From Stenocarpella maydis (taxonomy: Eukaryota > Ascomycota > Sordariomycetes > Diaporthales > Diaporthaceae), in the NCBI GenBank assembly GCA_002270565.1, contig NQMI01000049.1, positions 97,749 through 161,748 on the forward strand: a DNA stretch of 64,000 nucleotides. Direction: 5' to 3'. Both the position numbers and the translations under genes were made by a program. Numbering within the stretch: the stretch's first letter is position 1; the number at the start of each line of letters is the position of its first letter. The notes beneath the pieces are model-generated. The model ran no database searches. It was not told the origin of the DNA and worked only from the letters and a program-made list of their open reading frames with translations. This document shows positions 1-12,411 of this stretch, in pieces.

Positions 1-1402
1 CTGGAGGTAGATGTGGTCCTTCTCGGGGCCAACGCCGCGGCCCTCACGGATCTCCATGGTCATGGACCGGGAGACGACGTCACGAGAGGCAAGATCCTTG
101 GCGGTGGGGGCGTAACGCTCCATGAAACGCTCGCCCTGGCCGTTCAGCAGGTAGCCACCCTCGCCACGCGCACCCTCGGTGATCAAGCAGCCAGCGCCGT
201 AGATGCCAGTCGGGTGGAATTGGACGAACTCGAGGTCCTGGTTGGGCAGGCCAGCACGGGCAACCATGGCCATACCGTCACCAGTACACGTGTGCGCAGA
301 GGTGCAGCTGAAGTAGGCGCGTCCGTATCCACCGGTAGCCAGAACCGTGTTGTTCGACAGGAATCGGTGCAGGGTGCCGTCCTCCTGGTTGTAGGCCAGG
401 ACACCGCGGCACTCGCCGTCCTCCATGATCAGGTCGATGACAAAGTATTCGATGAAGTAGTTGGTGTTGTGTCGCAGGGACTGGCCGTACAGGGTATGCA
501 GAAGGGCGTGGCCGGTTCGGTCAGCGGCAGCACAGCATCGGTAGGCCTGTCCACCCTTGCCGTATTTCTGGGACTGGCCACCAAAGGCACGCTGGTAACT
601 GTGGCGGCCAAAGTCAGCAACTATACATGCACGGGGGCCCGACGCGGGCTTACATCTTTCCATCCTCTGTTCGCGAGAAAGGGCAACCGTAGTTCTCGAG
701 CTCGATGATGGAGGCGGGAGCCTCTCTTGTCATGTAGTGGATGGCATCCTGGTCTCCGAGCCAATCTGAGCCCTTCACGGTATCGTACATGTGCCACCTC
801 CAGTCATCCTCGTGCATATTTCCCAGGGCTGCGTTGATACCACCCTGTGCGGCGACGGTGTGACTTCTCGTGGGGAACAGCTTCGATATACACGCGGTGT
901 TGAATCCTGCTTCGGCAAGACCAAAGGCAGCTCGCAGACCGGAGCCACCTGCACCAACGACGACGGCATCGTATTCGTGATCCTGTGCAAGTCTCCATGT
1001 CAGCCGACGCATGCGTGGGCGGTGAAGTATGGCGGGGATGGTCGGCAGGACGCACTATCACCGGATACTTGGTGCTGACGAAAGGTGAAGCCTCTCGGGC
1101 CCGCAGAGGCCGGTTTGCGAATATTCTGGCTGTCGGCGATCAAATTAGTCTCGGGAGACCCGAGCTGGCAGGCGACGCGCCGTGGGCAAGAACTTACCAG
1201 CTGCCGGAGTGGAAGAGAATGCCCTCGATTGGCTTCTCGCCAGGCGAGATGCCTGCGTGTCGTCTTGTGTTAGCCGTCTGCTGTTGAACGGGTGTGACGA
1301 GGCGGGACTCGGAGCGACAAGGCATAGGCACTGGCACAGAGTGGGAGGGGAGCTTACAGCAGGGGTCGAGAGAAGCCTCCTCATAGCCATTGCTGGCGCC
1401 AT
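1..1402 (-). CDS. SDH1: Succinate dehydrogenase flavoprotein subunit, mitochondrial (5' part, runs off window)
   Basis: Complex II catalytic subunit; oxidises succinate to fumarate in the mitochondrial matrix and passes electrons through covalent FAD to the iron-sulfur subunit. Exons on the minus strand: 1402-1358, 1252-1198, 1129-1056, 982-654 and 598 to beyond the edge. The phases agree across all four introns, and two introns carry a clear CTAAC-type branch point or GTAAG donor. Residues 1-35 form an Arg/Ser-rich, acid-free mitochondrial presequence. GAGGSG at about 68-73 is the FAD-binding glycine motif. The His at about 99 in SHTVAAQGG is where the family binds FAD covalently. About 367 of the roughly 650 residues expected are inside the window; the capping, active-site and C-terminal parts lie to the left. 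The start at 1402 is the first ATG of the frame; an ATG 12 bases on would serve equally. Identification is certain; exon ends are inferred. Confidence 0.95.
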
Positions 1403-2425
1403 GGTGTAAATGGGATCCGGTCTGGAGATGAAAAAGGGGCAGAGGTGCGTTCCAGTAGCCAAGAAACTCGCCCTGCAAGTCGTGCGTACAGAAACACCCG
1501 TTAGCCTGGGAGAATGAATGATGTTGCGAGAAAGGCCGCAGAGCCGGGACGCTGAGGAAGAGGAGCCAATCACAGTCGGCTTATTCGCTGGATTTGCCGA
1601 GGCAATGCCGACTTCAGGATCACGTGCCGTCGCCTCAGACGTCTCGCAGCTTGATTCCGATTCGAGTGATGATTCATAGGATTGAAAGCATCGCAAACAT
1701 GGCACGTTGCAGGCATCTGGGCAGCTATGCGCGCCTTGACTGCCCAGCCAAACGTGTCTGGTCTGGAGAAACACTGGGCCAAACCAAACATGAACGACTG
1801 TGAGCTCAGACGCAATGGCTGCTTACTGACTCTACAGGTAGATGCCTCTGCAAGAAATGCCCTGTGTGTTGACCTTAGAGACGTGTGTGGTATTTGGGCA
1901 AGCTCTATTCAACTGGCCTGCCTCTGTAGCTTCTCAATCTGTGGGGCCGTCTAACTTGCAACATGGACCATCGATGTCTCTATGCATCTATAGAACAAGG
2001 TCTAAGCGTCACACACTACCCCCAAGCATTCATCATCGGCAAGCTGTGATGAGCTGGTCAGGTGTCAACACAACGCAGTGGCTCGGCCAACCAGCCAACC
2101 CACCCTCGAAAGCAATTATGCGCCCAATTCCAACCTGCCTCTCATTGGCAATGCTTCAGTTTCGTTACTGTCGGCCTCACGCAACCAAATTCCAAGGGTG
2201 GAGCCTTCCGCACCCAGGCATCTCCTGGCAAGGTTAGGGGGACGGAGCCGCCAGAATGCTTCAGAGATCCCGACAGCTGAGACCACGTCTCGACTACCTT
2301 CCTGTCTTGTCAAGTCAGCCAGCTGCCGCAACACAGTCCGTTCCTTGGGACTCACTCGTTCCATTTGGAGACGTCGCCTATACTATGTCGACGCCCCCAC
2401 CGACACTCATCTGTGAATTGTCCCT
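1403..2425. other. Intergenic: SDH1 upstream region and bZIP 3' flank
   Basis: About 1 kb between the SDH1 start and the bZIP stop, both genes on the minus strand. Open frames of up to 130 codons occur on the plus strand, but none shows a domain or codon bias I recognise. I see no RNA gene. The part next to 1402 presumably holds the SDH1 promoter; no clear TATA element is visible. Confidence 0.5.
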
Positions 2426-3579
2426 TCAACCATGGGCCGGCCAATACCTGCCGCTTGGGCCTGTGCTCCGTCCACGGCCCACTTCTTCGATGAGTATATT
2501 TGTGGCGATCCTTAATATCTTCTCCCGGAATTTCTTTGACTCGCTGGTGGCCCACTGGTTCTGCCTCTCCTGATCGCAGGCCGTTGAGGCCACATACAGT
2601 CTGTCGAGCAGCTCCGGAAGGTCTCCGGACCTGCTGCGGCTCTGCATTGCTGCTAAGTAGCTGTTGGGGGGGAACGAGGCCATGTAGTATTCTGTCACCA
2701 TCGATTCTATGTTGTGGAAGCCTGTTGCTTTGCATGTCTCGAGGATTATCTCGAAGCGTTGTTCGAGATCCGCCGGAGCAGTAATGGCGCGGTGTACAGG
2801 AGAGTGCCCTGTGCCGCCGTCACACCCTCCCGTCATACCATCCGTAAAGCCCGTGAGATCAGTTGGTGGACATGTGGAAAGAGGAGAAGGATCATTAATT
2901 GGAAGGCTCACTGCACCAGCCGGAAAGCTGACGAATACTTGTTGGCCAGCGCATTCCTCTGTGGCCGACGTAGGTGACCCTTGTTCGCTCGACCAGAGAT
3001 ATTTTCTTGTCTCAGCATCGATGAGGCGGCCCGCGAGAGGGCACTGTGCTTGCAAGGCGCCGGGACTATCTGCAATCGGCAACATATTGGGTGCTTCCGC
3101 GTATGGGTAGGCATTTCCGGCGTTGACGGCATCACCACAAAACCGACGGCCTGTGTTCAGACCTTCGACAATGGTGGCTTGGTTTGACTGCATCGTGAAA
3201 CTGATCAAGCGTTAGTTAATCGCTCTCTGGCAGGCCCGGAGGCTTTCTTAGTGCTGACAACTGAACATCGCCAGTGTGTTCGACCTGGTGTATCGTAGAG
3301 GACGCATCCGGCTCCGTGTCACAAGTCTCAGGTGTCGGTCGTATTGGTGAGGGGGACTCGCCCATGGGGCCCTGGCATCTGGGCCCAGCGCGAACAGAAT
3401 CCCTCTTCCCTGTCCCAGAAAGAAGTTAGCAGCTACATCACATGGAACTGAGAAGTCAAAGAGGACACACGTTTCCGGTATTCCCTTTGAGCCAGCCGAT
3501 TTCTCCTCCTCATCGGGGACTCGTCCTCCCAACGAAAAGAAGCATCCCCGATTTTCAACAAGCAATCGCTCTCATCCAT
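2426..3579 (-). CDS. bZIP-type transcription factor with DUF3425-like C-terminus
   Basis: Probable nuclear DNA-binding regulator. Proposed exons: 3579-3471, 3409-3259 and 3200-2426, giving 344 residues with matching phases (1, then 2). The first intron is GTGTGT...GACAG with a CTAAC. The last ends CTAAC...GATCAG. The donor of the last intron could also lie 3 bases upstream (3261). Residues about 24-37 (RRRNRLAQREYRKR) are a basic region with the invariant N-x7-R spacing. A leucine heptad run after it is not evident, so dimerisation is uncertain. The C-terminal 130 residues (EQRFEIILETCKATGF, MVTEYYMASFP, SRSRDLPELLDRLY and ILRIATNILIEE-like stretches) match the tail of fungal DUF3425 bZIP proteins as I know the family. 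No target or pathway can be inferred. The start was chosen because DUF3425 bZIPs have short N-termini before the basic region. Confidence 0.72.
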
Positions 3580-4508
3580 GCTCTGATGTGGCTTCAAGGC
3601 GGTTTTTGTGATAAGCCTTATCTTTTCTTTTTCTTTGTTGATATGACTGAGGCCTGTAACAGCAGAAGGGGGGGGGTATAAGAGAGTCGAGGGAGCAGAG
3701 AGCATTGTGGACGATAATTGTTCCACCGGACCCCTGCTTTCTAGTCTGGAGATGGCACACCATTGGCAATCCTGACCTCCCCTCGTGGATTCCCACGAGA
3801 CCGTGGGGGTATATGACTCAGCAAATGAGCATGGGATATCCATCCCTCCCAACCGGCGCCGTCGGCCAGCCAGACTCCTCAGGCTCTCGGCCACACCTCT
3901 CAAGCGCCCTCATCCGGGCTCTTGCTACATGCTTAACGACGTCTGGGCCTTATCAGCAAATCAGGGCACGCTTCACACCCGTTGCTCAGCCGCTTGTCCA
4001 TGGTATCAGTACACGCAAGACCATGTGGTATACTTTCACATATTTGTCATTGTTCTTATGCTCAGTGCGTCGTCAGCCCATGGCGTAGCTCAGCGTGCGA
4101 TTGGTCAGTCTGTCATGAAAACGAGGCTCAGGGACGTGATGCAAGGATTGATGGAACCGCTGTCAGACCGCTATCTGTGGAGAACAAGAGTTCCCCCCCT
4201 CCCAGTCAGCCCTCTTCTTATACTATTGAATATATTTAAACAACTTACATATATTAAGAACATTAATAAAGATATATAACAATATAATCATATAAGTACA
4301 ATAAAGTTAACTTATATAACTATAAAAATACTTATTATAATATATAAAAAATAATCAATTATTATATTTCAAGTCGTATTTATAATTATATATTCTTTAT
4401 ATATAATATATAATTAATTATTTCATATTTTAAAAATATTTCTTTTCAATTATAACTTATAATACATATTATTTAATATTTTATTCTGATGGAAATGTAA
4501 ATACACAC
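3580..4508. other. Upstream region of the bZIP gene passing into AT-rich sequence
   Basis: Base composition is ordinary to about 4200 and then drops abruptly to very AT-rich, mostly A, T and TA steps, with no open frame above background. It looks like the edge of an AT-rich (possibly RIP-affected) patch. I see no gene or RNA here. Confidence 0.5.
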
Positions 4509-4634
<126 letters not shown>

Positions 4635-4701
4635 AAAAGCCTAATTAATATAAGCCCTAACCGTAGGCCCTAGAGGCACTATAGTTCTAATAATGGCCCT
4701 T

Positions 4702-4715
4702 NNNNNNNNNNNNNN
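4702..4715. other. Assembly gap (14 N) followed by a G run
   Basis: Fourteen unknown bases, then a run of about 14 G. Left of the gap is AT-rich microsatellite sequence and right of it medium-GC sequence, so the join may hide more sequence than the N count suggests. Confidence 0.95.
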
Positions 4716-7700
4716 GGGGGGGGGGGGGGCAACTCTTGTTTTCTACAGACAGCAGGCCGCGTTGCTTTTCCGTTGGCGTGTTACAAGCCTCATATCCAAT
4801 GGGTACGCCGCACTGGAGGCCGAGACTCGGACCCACCCAATATCTCGCGAATCCATCCATACATAGTATTTTGGAACCAACGTGCTTTTCCGGGGACGTA
4901 CCAAGCAGAAACGGGCCTTGGTTGGATATGGATTCTGGGTACGCATGCCGTGTGCCCGGAACTCACGCAGATTTCCCACGGGTCGGGATGCGACCTCAGG
5001 TCTCGTTTGCTGCGTTTCAAACCTGTTGTGTGCATGTCGTGTACGTGTCTTGACTAGAAAATCGCGATTGCGGCACTAAAATCGTTCCGCGATCTCTGAT
5101 CTTGCATGGTGCACACGTTTGCAAGGGCACTTGGTAGGTAACACTACGCATGTAGCTCCGATACAAGCCGTGGGGAAGCAGGGAAAGCACTTGGAGCATC
5201 CTCACGACATCTCAAGGCTGATCAAGAAGCCTAAACCGAAGAGTCCGACGGTGTTTTGTTTTCCGGCTCAAGTGCTATCCGCTAATGAGTAGAACACAAT
5301 CGTTATTGTAATTGCTACGGGGTGGCCTCATTTGCATGATACCATGGTGTGGTTGTGCTAGACTGTCCTTCGGACGGTACTACACATCCGCCGCATGGTC
5401 TCCGTGGGTCTGTCAGGAGGGTGTTCAGGTGTTCACCGCTGACACGTTGCATATGTTGTGGAACATAGATCCTTCGATGGAGAAACTAGGCGTCCCACTG
5501 ATCAGCTGGCCAGGTCTGATCACCCGGGAACGCGCATTGCGAGTTAAAATGTGGTGCAATATCGATCTACCTTGCCGCAAGAACGGGTTGGAGTGAAAGG
5601 GTCGGACTATCGAGCCTTCACTACTCCACCTGGGCAGGTGCCAGAGCCTCCTGTTCTGTGCTTTTTTTCTTCTCAGACGGCCTGCCTCATACAATCTTGC
5701 GGAATAGAAGCAAATGAAGATAAATTAAATCACTCAGGCCAGACCGCTGAAACCCTATGGCGGGTATGCGGCTTGCTCGCATGTGGTGTCTCTTTCCTGG
5801 TGTTCCCAACTAATTGACACTCGCGGCACTTTCCTTTATCCATGGCCCTTTCAAAGGCAATGGCCCACTCCTGAAAGATAGGGTACTCAGCGACTTGGCT
5901 TGATTTAACAGTTTTGAACCTAGATCTGGATTTATTGCATGCGTTGACGGAAAGCTATTGACATCGGATTCCATGAGGATTCATCAAGTCCATGGAATGG
6001 CTCCCTGGATTGGTCTGGGCATTGACCAGCACACGCAGTATAGTAACACAATACTATCAAAACTGTAGGCACTCCTTGGGGCCAAGCCGTCTATCTGCTG
6101 GCAAATGCGAGCCCCTCTTTGCCTGCTGGTTCTCTGTTTCCAAGATGAACACTAGCGCCGCTGCTCCCAGAGCCAGAATCTATTACCAGCAGAAAAGTTA
6201 CATATGAGCGAGCACAGCCCAAGGATAATAAGCTTGTGAACTTCTGCGTACGGGCGGCAGCTCGACTCCTCCGATGTCTCAGCCACCGGGATCGAAAGAA
6301 CCTCGGGTTGGACTTTCAGCACCGGAGGGCTCAATTCATTAAGAAAGAACATTCGCGATATCGCCGTTGAAAGGTCTAGAGCCTCGCTCCACGGAAAACT
6401 ATTGGTTTGACGGGAAAGATGGATACATGCTCCCTTCTCAAGTTATCTGCGTTGGTATCTGTCACACAGGAACAAGGTTCCAATGTTCTGTTCGCTTCAA
6501 TGCATGTGGCACATTAACGGAAGACCGGATGGTTTTCAGGAGACCCTATTGTTTAATGGCCAGGTGCGAACCTCTTTGTTTGCGAATCTGAACAGCGCCA
6601 TTGACCTCACTACCCTGTAGACCTTCAAGTTGCGCTCAACGGCACTTGGCGTTTTCAACCTCTTCAACGCAGGCAAACGTCACTCCATACTAAAGCCTAA
6701 CCAGTCACTCTAAGGTCTCACCGCTCAATCTTGATGTCGCCGTGATTGCATATCCAGCTCAGTGAGATCCCCATGTTGTGGTGGTTTCTCCAAAGTTGCC
6801 AATCACTGGTCCTCGTGAGTTCGACCGTCCAAATCTCAAAACTCACCGGTCTTGTTACATGTTGGCTTTCAGACCGTCGTCGTCAGCAACCCAGATGCCC
6901 GGAGGAAGACCTCGAATCCCGAATTCGCAGGCCCAGGTGGCAATTTCGCCTACATCTATTGATGTACCAACTCAACCGTTGATTACTTGATACCTTATAC
7001 AATAGCGAGTCGAGGGTGTAGGTCGCAAAGCAGCTTCTCGAGTCATTATTTAACCCGCTTTGGAATAAGAAACCCCCTCCCGGAGCCTATGTCTCAAATG
7101 CCATGGCCACACTATAGTGTGAATCCACGCTGTATTTGAATGAAACTTCTTCCACGGTTCTTTAAAAACTGGCTCTCAATGCCGCAGATAAACCGCATAT
7201 GTTTGAGCGATGCTAATTTATCGAGCTTACCTAGGTATCCAACATCAATCCAAGTTGAGGCGTCGACAGACAACTTGACGGAAACGAGTGGGCCGGCACA
7301 CATATATTGCGGATTTGCTATTTCCCTAGAATAGTCTATGAATGTAACTTAGCTCACCATACTACCCAGACGGTTCGCTAAAAACGTCGACTTCTGATTG
7401 GTAGTAATCAAGTCTATATGCTAATTAGTCTGTGGGAGAACTTTAACCCAGAGGGCTGGGGGCCTTGGAAGGGGTCCCTTTCCTTTAGGCACGCGAGGGC
7501 CTTCGTAGAAGCCTTCCCTCTGGGCACACGAGGGCCCTCCCTCTAGGTATACAGAGGGCCCTATTAGGTGGCGTGGAGGGGGTTCGCTAGATGAGCAAGT
7601 GGACTAAGTAATGAGTGATGAACCCCTTTTACACCTATTATAATACCCAAGTGAATAGCTCCCAGGGTTCCAGGAGGGGCTTTTCACCTGGTACTGCTGG

Positions 7701-8900
7701 AAACTAAATAACTCCACCTGCAAAACGATAGGGTACAATCATACAGATCAAGTCCATTACAGAACTCGCTGCAATACGGACCCTTAAATTTACATACTAA
7801 TAATCAAAGATATTATCCACGCCTGACTGGCCAATCTAAAATATAGTGCAAGGCTTAGCCAGCCTCAGGTGTGCTCACCCTTCCCAGCCGTGTTGACTCG
7901 AGCCTAGGTGACATCTGGATGGCATCTAATCACTTGAGCCATAGCTGTCGACCAGGTAATGTATCGCACGTGCGCTGCACGCTCCGCGTTAGTTGATGCA
8001 CACATCTAATTTCTTTTGTTGGAGTCCAGTCCACAGTGCCCTCGACCAACTGCTCCAAGCCTGACGCTCTGGAATCCTCGTGGCGTGTTCGCTGGTGATT
8101 ATACTAGCATGTCTGCCGCGCGTAGCATCAATTATCGCCTTTTTGAGTCGGATTTCACAGAGTCCGTGAATCCCTCTTTGATCACCAAGCATACTAATCT
8201 GAAGATAGGACTGCTCCCACACGAGGAAATAGTGTAGGCAATTGCTTTCCTGGAGCGTGCTTGCTCATCCATGCCACCATGTGAGGTCAATAATCACTGC
8301 TGATCTCATTAGGGCATCCTGCATAATCGACATACAAGTCATCCATTTCCCAGCCTTGGTGGATGCGACCGAGCGCTGCTGTTCAAAAGCAGAGGGAGAT
8401 AATGGCGCACACGTGCAGCTGGGCTCGTTCCATCCATCAGAGAACTGGTGTGAGATCAAGCGGGGTTGCCAAACTGGACTGCATTCCAAAGACGAAGAAC
8501 GTAGCGTCCGAGGTCCTTTGTTTTGTATTCTTCTTGGTTTTCAGCGAGACACCAGCCATCCACTCACCCTATAGGCATATTGTAGGCGGAACAGAGCAGG
8601 CCGCCCTGTACCAGCGAACCTGTCGTGCATGTGATTGAGGCAAGTTTAGCCACCGCCTTGGTCCAAGGCTGGTGCTCTGGCATGGTCCGGGCCTCGACGC
8701 TTAAAAAATAGGCTAGAAAAAATGCCAGACAATGCTGCAATGCACATGTTTATTTGATCGGTGTCTGTTGCGGAATGCTGCATGTGAGCCTGGACTTGTG
8801 TGACAACGGGATGGCCGGGGATTACCGTGGATGAGCATCTACAGCCACCGAGACCGAGCTGCAGACGTGCGGCCTTGATGTCGATCTCGGCCACAGATTC
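4716..8900. other. Gene-poor stretch, no recognisable gene
   Basis: About 4.2 kb of medium-GC sequence with many stops in all six frames. The longest open frames are around 90-110 codons and none carries a family motif I know. I looked for transposase, reverse transcriptase, long terminal repeats and tRNA arms and found none. It may be an old decayed repeat or simply intergenic DNA. The GC-rich imperfect repeats at 7446-7590 are listed separately. Confidence 0.45.
7446..7590. repeat. Imperfect GAGGGCC-centred repeat cluster
   Basis: Within about 145 bases the block GAGGGCC(T/C) with a preceding CACGCG, CACACG or TATACA-like spacer recurs at least three times, alternating with its near complement (CCTTTCC, CCTTCCCTCT, CCCTCCCTCT). 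The mix of direct and inverted copies could fold into hairpins. No coding frame covers it. Confidence 0.6.
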
Positions 8901-10549
8901 GAGATATGCCCCATGCTGTCAATCATTCTTCGATTGGCGATGGTCTTGAGGCTCCCGGAAGCCAAGAGTCGTCGCAGTCAAATGTCGTGGGTGTGGCTGA
9001 AGCAACCGCGTGGAGGTCCAAGCAGTGGTAACTGCTCACCACACATCTCCGTACCTGATCATGAGAGGAATGGTCTGACTCTTGGCCTGTGGTGGGCATG
9101 AGGCGTCCAAGGACCCCTTGAGGGCTGGCCCCTGACATGACATCCTCGCTGCAGTTCGGTGATGACCCGAAATGGCCAGTTCGTCAGCACGTACAATGCC
9201 TCTTTCCAGATCAGTCGGTCGTTGGATGTCCGGAAAGCCCCCCGGGGCCGGCTCTTTGGTGGGGGGGGGGTGGATTCCCGAGAGGTGCTTGGGACATCTG
9301 CAACAACACCACACGAAGGGCGAATGCTGGGCGCGTGAGACTCGAGTGCAACAGGCATAAACCCGAGGCGACTCCCCCTTTGGCTCTTTAGATCGTTTTT
9401 CTTTTTTCTTTTTTTGTTTGTATCGACCAGGACGCGTCTGATGGCAATTCGGTGACATGGCAGGGCCCGTTTTCGTGCTTGTTCCGTTTGATTCCGTTAG
9501 ACGGGCTGCCGCTGCCGAGTTTCGGCGGGGTAGCTGGCAGCTCGGGAAAGAAGAGAGGGAAGGCCAAGAGGGAGAGAGTGAGGGGGAGGCTATGACGATG
9601 ATATAAACATCGGGCAACCCCCACCTTGGCCCGTGTATGAATTGAGATGCGTGCTCTTCCCGATTGACACGAGATTTATTTACCCCGAGACTTGGACGCG
9701 CCAGAGTTCGGCGACTGACGAATATAGCGCCTCTATAATCCAGTGAGTGAACCCATCCCTTCTTTTCTTCTTCCATGCCGTAGCCGCGTGCGCCTCGAGA
9801 GAAGAGCTTGTTACCCCGCTATGACACCACACCCTTCCCTCGCCTCGCCTCGCCTGGCCTCTGCGCCGGCACGTCTCCAAAGTCTGTCCGTCGCATCGCT
9901 CGATCCTCTGGCCCGGAACAGCCGTGGAGAGGTATAGGCCAGTACAGCGTCAGGCCATGAAGTCATCCTGGAGCCCCGGGCTGGGGGGGGGATGTGCGGA
10001 TGATGTCAAGCCTGGTTGTAAAAGTGGACTGTGGGTGCGAAGAGGCACCAGGGGAAGCCTCACCGTGCTTAGGGCCTCAGCTCCTGAGGCTTCTACCGCA
10101 ACTCTCAAGTCGTCCACTCTCACAGCCCAGGAGCAGCAACAAGGCATCTGCCTGGCTGGGCCTGGGCGAGACACGGGCCAAGAGGACGAGCAGTCCGTCC
10201 CCTACCCACGTTACCCCTCCACCCCTCCACCCCTCCACCCCTCCAGGCCAGCCCACTCTCTCCCTAGGCCCCGAGGCGGGCGGAAGCTCCCACCCATTTG
10301 TGTCATACATACCTACCTAGGTACACTACTCAGCAGGTACCTCACCTCGTACCGGCCCAGGAGAATTTATCGCTCACTTCATAAGAAACACCTCATCGCC
10401 TTACAATTTCTGCGACTCGGTGTCTCCCCAGCCCCACTGACACGCCACCAGGTTCATTCCATTTGTTTATAACTCACTCTCCCCTACCCTTTTCACCTCA
10501 GCTGTCACCGATCCCATCTTGCTCTACTCTACTCTGCCACCACAGCAAT

Positions 10550-10584
<35 letters not shown>

Positions 10585-10647
10585 CACCTACTCGCGACAT
10601 CTTCCATCCCACCTTGAAAGCAAAAGATTCCTGAAGCCTCCGACAAC
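8901..10647 (+). promoter_or_regulatory. Upstream region and 5' leader of the aldolase gene
   Basis: No supported gene. From about 9.8 kb the plus strand becomes pyrimidine-rich: CGCCT repeats near 9838-9858, four tandem copies of CCCCTCCA at 10214-10247, and CT-rich tracts to 10540. Such CT-rich leaders are common before highly expressed fungal glycolytic genes; using this one as promoter is inference. A 246-codon minus-strand frame (9036-9776) was read and has no recognisable feature. The ATG at 10648 sits in ACAACATGG, a good fungal start context. Confidence 0.5.
10552..10581 (+). repeat. (CAG)n microsatellite in the aldolase 5' leader
   Basis: About ten CAG units ending in an interrupted CAACAG, 67 bases before the aldolase start codon, probably in the 5' untranslated region. 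Similar CTG/CAG runs occur at 36911-36934, 38322-38350 (coding) and 40881-40904. Confidence 0.9.
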
Positions 10648-11875
10648 ATGGGTGCCCAAGACGTTCTGTCCCGCAAGGTCGGTGTCATTACCGGTGACGA
10701 TGTGCTCGCCCTCTTCAAGCATGCCCGGGAGCACCAGTACGCCATCCCGGCCATCAACGTGACCTCCAGCTCGACCGTCGTCGCGGCCCTCGAGGGTGCT
10801 CGTGACGCCAAGTCCCCCATCATCCTGTATGTTTCCTGGCCCAGACAAATCCCCACCGCCCGCAGCGACTAACGGCTCCTAGGCAAACCTCCCAGGGTGG
10901 TGCCGCCTACTTCGCCGGCAAGGGCGTTGACAACAAGGACCAGACCGCCTCCATTGCTGGTGGCATCGCCGCAGCACACTACATCCGGGCCATTGCTCCC
11001 ACATACGGAATCCCCGTCGTCCTGCACACCGACCACTGCGCCAAGAAGCTCCTGCCATGGCTCGACGGTCTGCTCGACGCTGACGAGAAGTACTTCAAGG
11101 AGCACGGCGAGCCCCTCTTCTCCTCTCACATGATCGACCTGTCTGAGGAGCCCGTCGACTACAACATCCAGACCACCGCCGCCTACCTGAAGCGCGCTGC
11201 TCCCATGAAGCAGTGGCTGGAGATGGAGATCGGCATCACTGGCGGTGAGGAGGACGGTGTGAACAACGAGGACGTTGACAACAACTCCCTGTACACTCAG
11301 CCCGAGGACATCCTGGCCATCGTCAAGGCCCTCGAGCCCATCAGCCCCTACTTCTCCATCGCAGCTGGCTTCGGCAACGTCCACGGTAAGCACACAGCCC
11401 TTCCCCCACCCAACTGGCCTCCTGCCCCACCTGCCCACCTTGTGATGCAGTCACTAATACGTCACCCGCCTCAGGTGTGTACAAGCCCGGCAACGTGAAG
11501 CTGCACCCTGAGCTTCTGGGCAAGCACCAGGCGTACGTTAAGGAGCAGCTGTCCAGGAAGGAGGACAAGCCTGTCTTCTTCGTCTTCCACGGCGGCTCCG
11601 GCTCCAGCAAGGACGAGTACCTGCAGGCCATCAAGCTCGGCGTGGTCAAGGTCAACCTGGACACCGACATGCAGTTTGCCTACCTGTCTGGAATTCGTGA
11701 CTACATCCTCAACAAGAAGGACTACCTCATGACCCCCGTTGGCAACCCCGACGGCGATGACAAGCCCAACAAGAAGTACTTCGACCCCCGTGTCTGGGTG
11801 CGCGAGGGTGAGAAGACCATGACCAAGCGTCTCGAGGTTGCTCTAAAGGACTTCAACACCGAGAACAAGCTGTAA
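10648..11875 (+). CDS. FBA1: Fructose-bisphosphate aldolase, class II
   Basis: Zinc-dependent aldolase of glycolysis and gluconeogenesis; cleaves fructose 1,6-bisphosphate into dihydroxyacetone phosphate and glyceraldehyde 3-phosphate in the cytosol. Exons 10648-10826, 10883-11385 and 11475-11875 give 360 residues, the usual fungal length (yeast 359). Both introns are short GT-AG with consistent phases (2, then 1). Landmarks: HTDHC at about 108-112 (general acid and zinc ligand), the EMEIGITGGEEDGV loop, the GNVHGVYKPGNV zinc-ligand segment spanning intron 2, FHGGSGSSKDE (phosphate binding) and NLDTDMQFA near the C-terminus. Codon use is strongly C-ending, as expected for high expression. The gene is convergent with the oxysterol-binding protein gene, 536 bases away. 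Assignment is secure. Confidence 0.98.
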
Positions 11876-12411
11876 ATTGGTGTTTCGGAGTTGCGCGTGT
11901 TTTTCGGCTGGCCATAGTATCTACGGGAATGCTTTATGAAGTTGAATGGACGTGACACGAGCGTCTAAGGCGGGTGGTCGGGAAGCTTGATTCGGAATGG
12001 TGGCGGTCGGCTCGTCCTGCATCTTGGACGTTGAACTGGAAAGAGAAAAAACAAGATCTCCATTGGGCGGTACCTCAAAATGAACAAGAAATAATCAATG
12101 CCTAAGCACCATCTGTCACTACCCGACATGCATAGATCCTTGTAGGAATAACTTCCTTATTGCTCTCTACTATTATAATGCCCATATTGTGCCATGCCTG
12201 GGAACTGGCCTGGCAAGTGCGTAAAGCCAGTCCCTGGCTCGAGAATAGGCATGTGTAAATCCGACAACAGACCGCCACGTCTTCCCTCAAACCATCAAAT
12301 TTGATGCTGGCTGTTGTTTCGTCATGCCCGAGACGCCTGCGTAATCTAGAAACAACACAGACACAGACACGCACCCCGTAACATCCACATAGTCTCTTAC
12401 GCCCACCCGGC
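11876..12411. other. Shared 3' flank of two convergent genes
   Basis: 536 bases between the aldolase and oxysterol-binding protein stops. It should hold both polyadenylation regions; an AATAATCAA stretch near 12088 could serve the aldolase. No further gene is visible. Confidence 0.5.

Noticed and set aside
13..708. 231-codon plus-strand frame
   Set aside because: It is the antisense of SDH1 coding sequence; the minus strand gives a clear conserved flavoprotein.
9036..9776. 246-codon minus-strand frame upstream of the aldolase
   Set aside because: Low-complexity Lys/Glu and Pro/Ser stretches, overlapping frames on the other strand, no family motif. Not enough to call a gene.
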